11,771 nt of DNA from Circinella umbellata (GCA_025093555.1 JAIWNF010000196.1:1-11771), one strand, 5' to 3'; positions 1 through 9,409 are shown, counted from the first letter of the stretch. Notes: generated from the letters alone by a model not told the origin. Made by a program: numbers and translations.

Positions 1-2011
1 AGTAGAACATTTAATAAGTAAGTCTGAATTTGCAAATAAGAAAAAATGGTATGCATAATCATAAACTTACATCCACTACATGACTGAATATTTCTTTGAT
101 AATTTTTTCAATAAACTACCCTTTCCAGCTTTAATGAGATTTAATCCACATTTACAGATTTGTCCCATAGTACTCTTTTTTCACAACTTCGTATTATAAT
201 AGGGAAGATGGAACTTTGTAGTAACAGTCCAACATCGAGGACATGCGTACATTGACATTCCACTTTTTACTCCTGCCATCAAACGTCTGGAGAAGCATAG
301 AATTTATTAGTACACTGTGAAATTGAAAAGTTATATTTGTATTTACTCACTGTTCCGGAGATCAGCTATGTAACCAGCTAAAGCTGGCACTACTTGATAA
401 AGTTTGTTATACGTCCTTTCATTGGAATGGTGCTAAAGTACCAGAAATAATTATTAGTCCATGTTAGCAGAACCATGAAAAACATGTTATGTATTACCTG
501 TAGGGCGCTCTATTGGCAAATGGTGCAAGAATTACACGTAAACAATGATGGATAATACAGCACTTAATGCTTGACCACCTTTGCTTTAATTTTCCATTGT
601 TATTTGGACAGTGCAGAATTGGAAAATATGCTAACACACGCGTTGCCCGATTTGTTCCCTTATTTCAGATGTCCTTTGGTGTGTTCCCTAATAAAGTGTG
701 TATATTGTCGGTTAACAAAATATAAAATAAATAAAAGAAAAGGATTATGTCTTATGTATAAAATAAATTATTACCAAGTTTAATATATAGTGGATGTGCA
801 GAGGTTCTGTTATTACCACTCACTACGGTTTCATCCGAAGACAACATCAGTGCCAAAACAATAGCGCCAACTGGAAGCTTACTCTAAAGTAGCAGTTAAT
901 GTATGTTTACATAGATACACTTTTAAAACCTTACAGAAATTATTGCAAAAGGATATTTACCTGTAGTTCATGCCACCATTTTGCTGTAAATGTGTCTTGG
1001 ACCACTCGTTGTCCATCCCTTTTCCATATTTCAGGCAATAATACAGTATCTTTCCAAAAATTTTCATAACTGAACAAAAGTTCACAAAGTTTGTTGATGT
1101 CACGATAGACAAGTTTAATAATTCCATATGAGTCACGAAAATCTTGAATACAATCAGAAGGTATCCCATGAACGGATGATATATCAAACTCATGCTCATA
1201 AAAAGGCTAATAATCCAAGTTTTTAGTTTTTGAGATATGAAGAAAGCACAATAGCTACTAAATGAAAAGCACATTACCACTTGTTTGTCTCTGCATTCTG
1301 CATCAATCTTTGTAAAAAGACCATCGAGCGTACAGGTTGAGATTTTCAAAGGATTACCTGTATTATGCACCAAGTCTGCAGCATCCTGTAAAATATTGGC
1401 AAACCTATATTCATTTTTTTAGTTATACAGATTATAATATTGTTGTTTGTTAATATTGAGCTTACTCTGTATGTTTGGCTTTGGATAGCCCTGCCGATAA
1501 TGAAGCTCGAGCAAAGCGTAATTCAATCTCGTTCAGTTTTAGCCCGTTCCCATTATTGCTCTTCTCATTGTTATTCTCTATATTTACTGCTGATATAACT
1601 GTACCTATATTGAGACATTTAGTTAATTAGAATATTAATTGATATTGATTGAAATATACCTACTTTTATTCAGTGCGTTCTGGTGATTATTATTGTTTGA
1701 TTCTAGAGAAGGTGACTGATCGTCGCTCATGTATGCAGAATAATCCTTTATTTCCCATTGTTAGCTAATTTAAAAACAAATAAATAAAAAAAAAATAAAG
1801 AACAAAGACTCACGTCGTATTCATACTGTTCGTTTGAGGAGAACATCTCATCTTGCTCTTGGTATGTTGATGCATCAGTTGCAACAGTTTGACTGGTGGT
1901 GATAAATGAAGTAAAAGGTAATGGCTCGTCATGTGATTTTAAATGTGCATTGACTGCCTTTTCATTTCGAAACCTATGGTTTCTACATGCAGAATATGGG
2001 CATTTAGGCAT
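1..2011 (-). pseudogene. Plavaka-type DNA transposase, multi-exon, decayed and 3'-partial
   Basis: This would be the transposase that cuts and joins the ends of a CACTA/EnSpm-like DNA transposon in the nucleus. My exon model on the minus strand is 2011-1814, 1745-1664, 1604-1466, 1404-1278, 1194-961, 883-775, 687-498, 432-351, 286-71 and 23 onward; exons 1-7 join in phase through GT-AG introns of 59-87 nt. The start is the ATG at 2011, which opens a C2H2-like zinc finger (CPYSAC...HLKSH) followed by an acidic linker. Family marks are a stretch ending FWKDTVLLPEIW (about 1030-1060), then LSSDETVVSG with the likely catalytic Asp, then HPLYIKLGN, and a CPRC knuckle near 235. Damage: TGA at 665-667 (usually Arg here), TGA at 181-183, TAG at 76-78, and splice phases that do not match between exons 7/8 and 8/9. 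The family call rests on remembered motif layout, not on a search. The 3' part lies outside the window. Confidence 0.78.
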
Positions 2012-2242
2012 TTTGTCAGTTTAAAAGTTCAGCTGGTGGCGACGGGTAAGGCGTTCTGTATTATATTATTCTGCCAATTTATAGAACGCGTAATACTCAG
2101 TAACGGATGCGCATAGGCTTTATGCCGAATTACTGCAGTTATACTCCGCTCACCACGTTTCCGCAGCAGTACGCCTAAAGCATCAACCCCCTTTTTTTTT
2201 TACCCCAACAAAGCCTTTTTCTTTTCTTAAAAAATATTTACA
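2012..2242. promoter_or_regulatory. Shared divergent promoter region
   Basis: These 231 bp separate the start codons of two genes read in opposite directions, so they must carry both promoters. The left half holds the TATA-like box for the leftward gene. The right half is pyrimidine-rich on the plus strand just before the rightward ATG. The region is more GC-rich than its surroundings. No RNA gene or open frame of note is present. Confidence 0.55.
2077..2083 (-). promoter_or_regulatory. TATA-like box of the leftward transposase gene
   Basis: The minus strand reads TATAAAT, 66 nt upstream of the ATG at 2011, a normal distance for a fungal core promoter with a short leader. No equally good TATA box is seen for the rightward gene starting at 2243, whose upstream region instead has a T/C-rich run (about 2189-2228). 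Confidence 0.4.
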
Positions 2243-4352
2243 ATGCCACCTCAGCGTAAATTACAAAAATATACTAATAAACAATTTGGTATACTTGATA
2301 ATGCAAGCCCCATGCCATTTGGTAACTATTCATATAACCTTACTTTAGTTTAGTATTATATTTTTATTTGTACTGTGATTCGAAACGTGATTTCCTGTAG
2401 CTAAACGATTGCGGTCGCAAGTCAATAAAAGTACAATTGATTTGCAAACAGAATGTCTCCCAATGCAATCGTCCAAATCAGCGAAAAATAACACTGGATA
2501 TAAGCGATCAAGACGCCGCACATCCCAGCAACAAGTAAACAAATCAATGAAAAATAATATTGAAAATAATAACCAAATAAAACATGTTTCTCAAAACGAG
2601 CCTAGTCAAAGCACGCGCGACTTTCAAAATGATATGACAACACGAGGTAGTTACTAATAAAATTAAATTATCAAATCTTGTAAAGTAGGTATTCATACCG
2701 AAACTGATTTATTTTTATTGACTTAGACCAAGCTGATGATTCCTCAGAATCTTCTGAGCTATTTGGTTGTGTCTTTCCTTTATTCATTTTTACCCTACTT
2801 CTTATTACCTGCCCAAAACATTAGCTTCTAAAAAAATTAGTTGATGATATTTAGAATCGGATGAAGAAGAACCTTTTAATGTAAACCTTGAAGAATTTCA
2901 ACAAGCCAGGATTCCAGGTACGTGCTTCAGTCAATTGAGTTTGCTAAACTCATTTTTTTTTTTGGTATTTTTTTTTTAGAAAAAGTGATGTAGAAGATTC
3001 AGAAGAATCATACTATTCATATGAACCAAATGGAAGCAACAATAAAACAAGTGGAGAAACAGGTAATTCCTTTTGAGGGCTTCTCGTTCACTGAGAAACT
3101 ATGGTTAACCATTTTCATTTTATTGTGTAGAATGGATGATCTTGAGGATGTTGACAATACGTGAGTGATATTTTATTTCCTTTGAGATACTTGTTAGTAA
3201 TGTAATCAGCTGACAATAATCACTAATTATTGACTTTTTATTAGCAATCGTCTAGCCATGGAGCGAACGAAGCCTATGTAAGTAAAAAAAAATAATTTTA
3301 GATACTACCATAATTCATTTGCCACATGCAAGTCAATATATAAGAACTATATAATTTACACATGCTATAGTGATCTCAAAATCAACGATGTTCCTAGTGG
3401 AGAAAATTCATTCTACGAGGCAGCCGCTTTGGACACATATTTTGTACACCCATGGCCAAGTGGAAACAGTACGAGGGCGTCATGTTTAGATCTTTTAAAA
3501 AGACTACATAATGAAAAAAGCGACCTTGCGACAGTTATACCAGAAACTGTAAAATTGGTATATAATATTATGGGTGGTGCTTTAGCTGTATTTTGTTTTC
3601 TAATTTTAACATTATTCGCTCTACTATAGTATTCAAAGCACATTAAGACGAGGAGAACAACATTACATCAACAAGTTGATAAGTGGCTTCATCATCATTT
3701 TGAGCCCCAATTGAAACTTTTCCTACACAAGAAATTGCTTGGAACAAAACAAAAAAGTTTGAGTACTTGGCAGAGGATTCACGGTTTGTTTCGTTCTTTG
3801 TTTACTATAAATATACCTGTCACTATGTGAGTCAGGTCGAAGTGCTAATCATGAACGGCTGGATTAAATTGGTAGATTCGCAAGAAAAAATTATCTTACA
3901 ACTGGTGCGTTATTACAGAATCCTATGTTAGTTGATTGTATGAAGTATGTTTTTCTTAATGATGGAGGCCACACTGACCGTCGTATTCCAGAGATACCGG
4001 ACCCAGCTCCCAAACAGCTTATTGTTCTTATCTATGTCACTGTAAGTTGTATTAATATATGACGTTAATACTGCTGGATTAATTGATAAGCAACCTTATT
4101 GTTTTCCATTATTAGATATTGTACAGATTAGCCAAGTATTCTAAGTGTGCCTTGTATACAGAGAACCATAATGCCCATGATTTTAAAGAAAATTCATTAT
4201 ACAATACAATCTTTGATTATTTGATTAACGAAAACAGTCCAGCTTCACGTCGTATCAATTGGGTGCAAGTTCAAGAGATGATACAAAGAGAAGTAGAAGA
4301 GGATACCAATGATGGTGGTTGGAGCACTATGCGTGTATTGGGTGAATTGTGA
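2243..4352 (+). pseudogene. Eleven-exon gene of unknown family, partner of the Plavaka-type transposase; probably broken
   Basis: I do not recognise the product. Exons in my model: 2243-2321, 2401-2646, 2727-2765, 2855-2917, 2994-3062, 3131-3160, 3245-3277, 3371-3557, 3630-3783, 3836-4041, 4116-4352, giving about 447 residues. The N-terminal part is basic (KRSRRR) and Asn/Gln-rich, then strongly acidic (SSESSE, SDEEE, MDDLEDVD). The C-terminal 260 residues look globular and mostly helical, with SFYEAAALDTYFVHPW near the start and NWVQVQEMIQREVEED near the end. Two faults: exon 5 ends in phase 1 but exon 6 needs phase 2, and TAA at 3865-3867 interrupts an otherwise continuous frame. Alternatively two genes lie here: one ending at the TGA at 3074-3076, and one starting at the ATG at 3132. 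Head-to-head position with the transposase suggests a second transposon protein, comparable in role to TnpA of EnSpm elements; that is inference. Confidence 0.55.
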
Positions 4353-4426
4353 GAATAATATGTTTGTTTTAATAGTTAATTGCAAGCAATAGTAGGTAGT
4401 ACCACTGTAGTAACCAATTATTTTGT

Positions 4427-4432
4427 AATAAA
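4427..4432 (+). terminator. Poly(A) signal AATAAA of the rightward gene
   Basis: A perfect AATAAA lies 75 nt after the stop codon at 4350-4352, in sense orientation, followed by an A-rich stretch. This supports 4352 as the true gene end. Confidence 0.5.
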
Positions 4433-4624
4433 AAACTCAAATTCAATGGTCTGGTATCATAAAAATGTTTTATTTTATTTATCCCTGTCTTCTACGATCT
4501 TATATTAAAGCCCTGTATTATTTATAACGTCTGTGGCAACTGATAGACGGAACAAAACTGTAGGAAAAAAAACGCCTTATATTACCAGAAGCTCTGTAGG
4601 CCTAGAAAAGTCTACTATGTGCCT

Positions 4625-4711
4625 AAAAAGGCTTAAAAAGGATTTTCGTTTCTAGCTAGGAATAAGGGATCCCTTTCTTGCCTTTTTGACCTTTTTAAAC
4701 ATTTTTAAGCC
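4625..4711. repeat. Cluster of AAAAAGG / CCTTTTT repeats in inverted arrangement
   Basis: AAAAAGG occurs at 4625-4631 and 4635-4641. Its reverse complement occurs at 4681-4687 and 4690-4696. A perfect 10-bp inverted repeat GGCTTAAAAA / TTTTTAAGCC spans 4630-4639 and 4702-4711. CACTA-type transposons carry short repeats like these just inside their ends, where the accessory protein binds. The cluster lies beyond the 3' end of the transposase partner gene, where such an end is expected. No terminal inverted repeat can be tested because the other end is outside the window. The rest of 4353-4748 holds nothing I recognise. Confidence 0.4.
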
Positions 4712-4748
4712 CAGCTAACCCTAACCAGCCTTTCTGACTTTCACCGAT

Positions 4749-5357
4749 GGATTAAGGGGTTAATGACAACAAGATAGAGAAATATAAGATAGAAAAAATA
4801 TTAATAATAATAATGAACATAGAGTAAAATATAAAGATATTATCATGAGTATACAGGATCATGATATTTCGATAGAAAGAAAATAAGTAAATGCATATCA
4901 TAAGATAAAAGAAAAGGGAGTAGTTGACAACAAGAAAATATGACAATAAAATGGATAGGATGATAACGAAAATAATAAATAGATAAAAAAGGAAATTATA
5001 CTGATCAAACATATGAGAATAAAGAAGTATGAAAATGGTAAAGATAAAAATAAATAAAAGAAATAATGCAAGAGTACACAGATAACGAAAAAGGAATAAT
5101 AAAGATAATGAAAATAACAAAAATAACAAAAATGTTGATAAAAATAAAATAATTGAGAAAGTAAAGAAAGGTAGAAAAGAAATAAATGATAATGGATTGA
5201 GGCGATGGGTTTTGTTAGACGGAAAAGGGAATAATTATGATTGACTACAGAAGAATAAATTTTCCATCTGAGCCAATAAAGAACAGGAAAGAGATTCTGG
5301 GTCTAGACCTTTGTTGTTAAGTAGGTGAGGCCGGAAAACTCACCATACAACGTGTCA
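4749..5357 (-). repeat. Truncated long LTR, copy A
   Basis: This segment matches 6449-7044 nearly base for base with small indels; by eye more than 90 % identical. The match starts at GGATTAAG and ends at CGTGTCA in both copies. Read on the minus strand it starts TGACACGTTG, like the long LTR at 5850-7044, so it is the U3 part of a second copy. The R/U5 part that should lie below 4749 is missing, replaced by unrelated sequence. The plus strand is purine-rich, so no coding sequence is called here even though the minus strand is open over long stretches. Confidence 0.65.
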
Positions 5358-5361
5358 TAGA

Positions 5362-5604
5362 TGACATGTGGTAGAGTTTCCCTTGTTGTAAAGTCTGTCA
5401 AGAATCAATCAAAAGAAAAAGGTAAAAGTAAAATTAAAAGTAAAAGGGATAGAAAAAGATAAAGATTTATTATTTTGCGGTTAAACTGCCTATATTTATA
5501 TGTACTTAAGTGGTCACATGACCCCCCAGGAATCTAATTCTAAATCACGAATCACGTGAACCTTTCTTTGGTCTAACCAAACGAAACTACCACACAACAT
5601 GTCA
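5362..5604 (-). repeat. Small solo-LTR-like unit 1 (243 bp)
   Basis: The unit starts TGACATGTGGTAG and ends CTACCACACAACATGTCA, so its ends form an inverted repeat. It has TAGA directly on both sides (5358-5361 and 5605-5608). Read on the minus strand it holds TATAAATA (5500-5493), then an imperfect 13-bp palindrome (5489-5477), then AATAAA (5471-5466), the order expected at the U3/R border of an LTR. It has no coding capacity. A MITE with TAGA target duplications is an alternative; the promoter and poly(A) order favours an LTR. Confidence 0.6.
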
Positions 5605-5608
5605 TAGA

Positions 5609-5845
5609 TGACACATGGTAGAGTTTCCCTTATTGTAAAGTCTGTCAAAAATCAATCAAAAGAAAAAGGTAAAAGTAAAAGTAAAAGGGATAGAAAAGAT
5701 GAGAATTTATTATTTTGCAGTTGAACTGCCCATATTTATACGTACTTAAGTGGTCACATGACCACCCAAGGATCTAATTCTAAATCACGAATCACGTGAA
5801 CCTTTTCTTTGGTCTGACCAAACGAAACTACCACACAATGTGTCA
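5609..5845 (-). repeat. Small solo-LTR-like unit 2 (237 bp)
   Basis: This is a second copy of the unit at 5362-5604. Most differences are transitions, plus one 6-bp and a few 1-bp gaps. It starts TGACACATGGTAG and ends CACACAATGTGTCA, with TAGA on both sides (5605-5608 and 5846-5849). On the minus strand it has TATAAATA (5740-5733), the perfect palindrome GCAGTTGAACTGC (5717-5729) and AATAAA (5711-5706). The two copies lie head to tail with only TAGA between them. Confidence 0.6.
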
Positions 5846-5849
5846 TAGA

Positions 5850-7044
5850 TGACACGTGTGGTGCTTGAATGTGATAAAAAGTAAGTATAAAAATAAAAGT
5901 AAAATAAAATAAAATTTTAAGAAGGAGTAGAATAAAACAAAATAAGATAAAATAAAAGGGTTCAAAGAAGTTACGGGTTGAGTGTAGTGAGAGTAAAGAG
6001 GTAGAAATAGAAAAGAAGATAATAAATAAATAAAAATATCACAGTGATTATCCAAATCGACTGTCAAACAAAATCAATACGAAATAAAAATAAATAAAAT
6101 CAAAAGTAAAGTCAAAGTTACTATCTGGATCGAAAAGATAAAATTCGTCCTTTCTTTATTGTTTAAGGCGACGCCTTATATATCTTTCAAAAATCAATTT
6201 TAAAATAATAGTTCTCTAATAACTATTCTACGGTAAATACAATGCAATCGTAATAAAGAAAAATAAAGGCACGGGATAAGAATAAGAGTAAAGACAACAA
6301 GATAAATGAGATAAGGTATAATGAGGATAATAGAAAGGAAATTTATGTGAAAAATATAAAATTGACAGTATGATAATGTGATAATAGTAATATTATCATG
6401 GAGGGTTAAAGTAGATAAACGTGAATAATGGATATAGAGGGTGTGTAAGGATTAAGAGGTTAATGACAACAAGATAGAGAAATATAAGGTAGAAAAATAT
6501 TAATAATAATAATAAACATAGAGTAAAATATGAAGATATTATCATGAGTATACAGGATCATGATATTTCGATAAAAAGAAAAATAAGTGAACGCATAAAA
6601 TAAGATAAGGAAAAAGGGAGTAGTTGACAACAAGAAAATATGACAATAAAATGGATAGGATGATAACAAAAATAGTAAATAGATAAAAAAGGAAATTATA
6701 CGGATCAAACGTATGAGAATAAAGAAGTATGAAAATGGTAAAGATAAAAATAAAATAAGAATAATGCAAGAGTGCACGGCAACGAAAAAGGAATAATAAA
6801 GATAATGAAAAATAACGAAAATGTTAATAAAATAGAATAATCGATAAAGTAAAGAAAAGTAGAAAAGAAATAAATGATAACGGATTGAGGTGATGGGTTT
6901 TGATAGACGGAAAAGGGAATAGTATGATTGACTATGGAAGAATAAATTTTCCATCCGAGCCAATCAAGAACAGAAAAGAGATTTTGGGTCTAGACCTTTG
7001 TTGTTAAGTGGGTGAGGCCGGGAAATACACTACACAACGTGTCA
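5850..7044 (-). repeat. Long terminal repeat (1195 bp), likely 3' LTR of the Ty3/Gypsy remnant
   Basis: On the minus strand the element starts TGACACGTTGTGTAG at 7044 and ends CACCACACGTGTCA at 5850, with matching TG...CA ends and inverted termini. TAGA follows its 3' end at 5846-5849. Inside are TATATAAGG (minus, about 6182-6174), the perfect palindrome AAGGCGACGCCTT (6165-6177) and AATAAA (6160-6155), marking the U3/R border. It lies downstream of the integrase pseudogene (stop at 7279) in the same orientation, which fits a 3' LTR. Its right half (6449-7044) is repeated as copy A at 4749-5357. The assignment of the exact left border depends on the shared terminal bases; the outer 600 bp have no second copy in the window to confirm it. 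Confidence 0.6.
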
Positions 7045-7056
7045 ATACCTCCAACC
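7045..7056 (-). promoter_or_regulatory. Possible polypurine tract before the 3' LTR
   Basis: The minus strand reads GGTTGGAGGTAT immediately before the LTR start TGACACG. LTR retrotransposons prime plus-strand DNA synthesis from a purine-rich run at this place. The tract here is short and holds three T before the border, so the call is weak. The remaining 7057-7278 is A/G-rich 3' untranslated sequence without recognised features. Confidence 0.3.
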
Positions 7057-7278
7057 AGGCCGAATACCACTTGGATAAGAAAAAAAATAATAATAATAGA
7101 AACAAAATAACGAAAAAGAAAATAAGAAAAGAAAAAGAAATGTAATAATTGAAATAAGAATAAGGATAAAAATGAAATAAAATAAAATAAAAATAAAGAG
7201 GTTCCCCTCATAAAAAAAAATATCAAAAGTAAAATAAAATAAAATAAAAAAATACTAGTCTTCACGCCGACGATCAAC

Positions 7279-8591
7279 CTATGCTTGGTACTGATTCATT
7301 GCTGTTTGGACCTGAACGTCTGGTATCATCGTACGGTGCTCGAAGAATGTTTTTAAATTATCGCCGTTAACGGCCGCGGTTAAACGCCTTGAGTTTGGTC
7401 CTTCTAAATAATAGGTACCATTACCACCAATACCAACAATGACCATAGGTCCTAACCATTTGTCGCTAAATTTTCCTTGAGGAAGTTTATCACGCATCAA
7501 TACTTGTTCGCCTATCTTGAATGGCCTTCTAATTCAACACGTCGATCATACAACATTTTGTCTTTATTTTTACGTTCCTTGGCCTTCGCTCTTGCTTCGT
7601 CTCGTAACTGCCTTGACATATGCTCAATAACTTTCATACGACTAATGATCACATCTTCTAATTCTCCTTCGACAAAATCTTCCCGTGGTGACGGCCAAGT
7701 AGCTGGTGTCCTCAATTCATAACCAAATAATAACTTCGCCGGTGATAATCCAGTTGCTTCGTTTGGCATCGTTCTTATTGCAAGCAACGCATGCCCGACA
7801 TACTTTTCCCAACCTTCCTCATCGTTATTTTCACGTGCTAACTTTGCTATCGTCTGCACAACGCCCTGATTCATTCTCTCGCAGAGACCGTTCACTTGTG
7901 CTCTTGCTGACGTAGCAGTAACATGGCGACATCCTAGTCCTTTCAAAAATTCACGCACGTAGTGCAACTTAAAATTCAACCCTCAATCAGTTAACAGATA
8001 ATGGGGTACACCAAACATTTGTATCAAATGTGTAAATAAAAACTCAGCAGTGGTTTCTTCAGTAATATTTTCAACGACTGCAATAATCGGCCAATGGGTT
8101 AAGTAGTCTATAGCAACAAGTAAATACTTTGGCGGTTTTCCTTCGTAGTGGATGGGACCAACAGCATCGCAACCAACCATGAAAAATGGGTCTGAGGGAG
8201 TATCAATTGGTTTCGCGGGGTTATGTCTAACTCTTCTTACTCTTGCTCAGAACTGACAAGTGGTACAACCTTGGACTAACACACGTACTTTTTCAAAAAG
8301 GCCAGGACCGGTATATGCCATCTTAAGTCTACGCCAGGTATTATTAATTCCAAAATGGCCTTCATTATGTACGGCTTGGATTACTTCATTTGCGATACCT
8401 TCATGTAAGAGTTCTGGTCCTCGCATTTCTGGGTCTTCAGTACGACTATATAAACGTCCATCAATTAACATATATTTGCTAGCATGGAATCGTATCTTTC
8501 TTTTGACTTTTTCAGTTGAATCAAGGGGATATTTCTTGCGAGAAAGATAATGGACGATAGATAAATAAAAGGGGTAATCCATTAAAAAGAA
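7279..8591 (-). pseudogene. Ty3/Gypsy retrotransposon integrase (3' part of pol), inactivated
   Basis: Integrase inserts the retrotransposon cDNA into nuclear DNA. Read from about 8591 leftward: an H2C2 zinc-binding domain (HNEGH, 29 residues, then CTTC), the catalytic core with Asp in VGCDAVGP, Asp in YLLTD and Glu in VNGLCE (35 residues after the second Asp, canonical DD35E), and a C-terminal GPY/F-like module (DKWLGP, GNGTYYLE). It ends with TAG at 7279-7281; no chromodomain follows. Damage: TGA at 8247-8249 just after the zinc domain, TGA at 7983-7985 directly after the second catalytic Asp, where Arg is usual (TDRG), and a one-base frameshift near 7525-7530. Upstream of 8591 the frame runs into A/G-rich low-complexity sequence; protease, reverse transcriptase, RNase H and gag are absent. 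The element therefore cannot move by itself. Confidence 0.9.
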
Positions 8592-9409
8592 AATGAATAG
8601 AATACAAAAAAAGATTGAATAAAAAGGGATAACAATAAAAATAAATAAATAAAAAAAGGAACTGAAAGTAAAATAAAAAGAAATAATCAAAGAAATAAAA
8701 TAAAGGATGAAATATCGGGCAGAAATAAAAAGGTAATATCAAATAATATATAAAAAAAATATGGGAATAAAAATGAAGATGAAAAGAAATAAAGATAGTA
8801 TAAGTTCAAATAGGAATCATAAAAAAAATTGGACTTCTATACCAAAAATTTAAGGAAAGGAGAGAAAAAAGTGAAAGAGAGTCCTCGTTCATGATTTATT
8901 TCTTTGTTCAATTTATAAAAAAATTCTATCTAAATGATTTAAGCTATATCGCTATCATAAAGTATCCTTATCAAAGGATTGCATAATTCTTGTTGTCAAA
9001 AAAAAAGGTAAAAATAGGGATCATATCGAAATCACATAAAAATGAGATCAATAAAGGTTATGTCAAAAATAAAAGAAAGAATGATAATTCCGGAAATGGA
9101 AAGTGGAGAGATAGAAAAAAAAATGAAAATAAAAACTCGTGTGACACAAAAAAAATGTGATAACAATAAGGTGGAAACGAGATATAGGGATAATAGAAAT
9201 ACGGGTAGAAAACAATAATAGTAAAAATATATAGAGGATAATAAAAATGAATAATAAGAAGAAATACGGATAAAAATATGAAAAATAAAATAGAAATATG
9301 AGTGCCAATAAAAATATGGATAAAAATAAATATGTATAATAATAAAAATATGTAATAATAAAAAGTGTATAAAATAAATAATTGAATGGTTACACCATGG
9401 GAAATTTTC
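8592..9409. repeat. Purine-rich low-complexity region, possible remnant of a 5' LTR
   Basis: The plus strand is almost wholly A and G with short ATAAA-like words. No conserved coding sequence is seen on either strand; open minus-strand frames encode only Phe/Ile/Leu/Tyr-rich strings, as any pyrimidine-rich strand would. Around 8895-8917 the composition is more balanced, and the minus strand carries TATAAAT (8917-8911) followed by AATAAA (8900-8895). That is the same order as in the three LTR-like units to the left, so a diverged 5' LTR of the Gypsy remnant could lie here. No TGACA/TGTCA ends could be fixed. Confidence 0.35.

Noticed and set aside
571..783. Plus-strand frame of 70 codons
   Set aside because: It is antisense to exon 7 and intron of the transposase pseudogene.
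3413..3643. Minus-strand frame of 76 codons
   Set aside because: It is antisense to exon 8 and the following intron of the rightward gene.
4715..4726. CTAACCCTAACC, resembling two telomere repeats
   Set aside because: Only two units occur; an internal telomere site or chromosome end would need a longer run. Chance is sufficient.
4752..5129. Long minus-strand open frame rich in Phe, Leu, Ile, Tyr, looking like a multi-pass membrane protein
   Set aside because: It lies in an LTR copy whose minus strand is T/C-rich; such strands lack stops and read as hydrophobic strings. No motif, no splice context.
6460..6963. 167-codon minus-strand frame of similar composition, and an overlapping frame at 6542-6769
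   Set aside because: It is the second LTR copy with the same bias; the frames differ between copies through indels, so coding constraint is absent.
7477..8550. Plus-strand open frames at 7477-7722, 7706-7915 and 8260-8550
   Set aside because: They are antisense to the integrase domains, which show clear conserved motifs on the minus strand.
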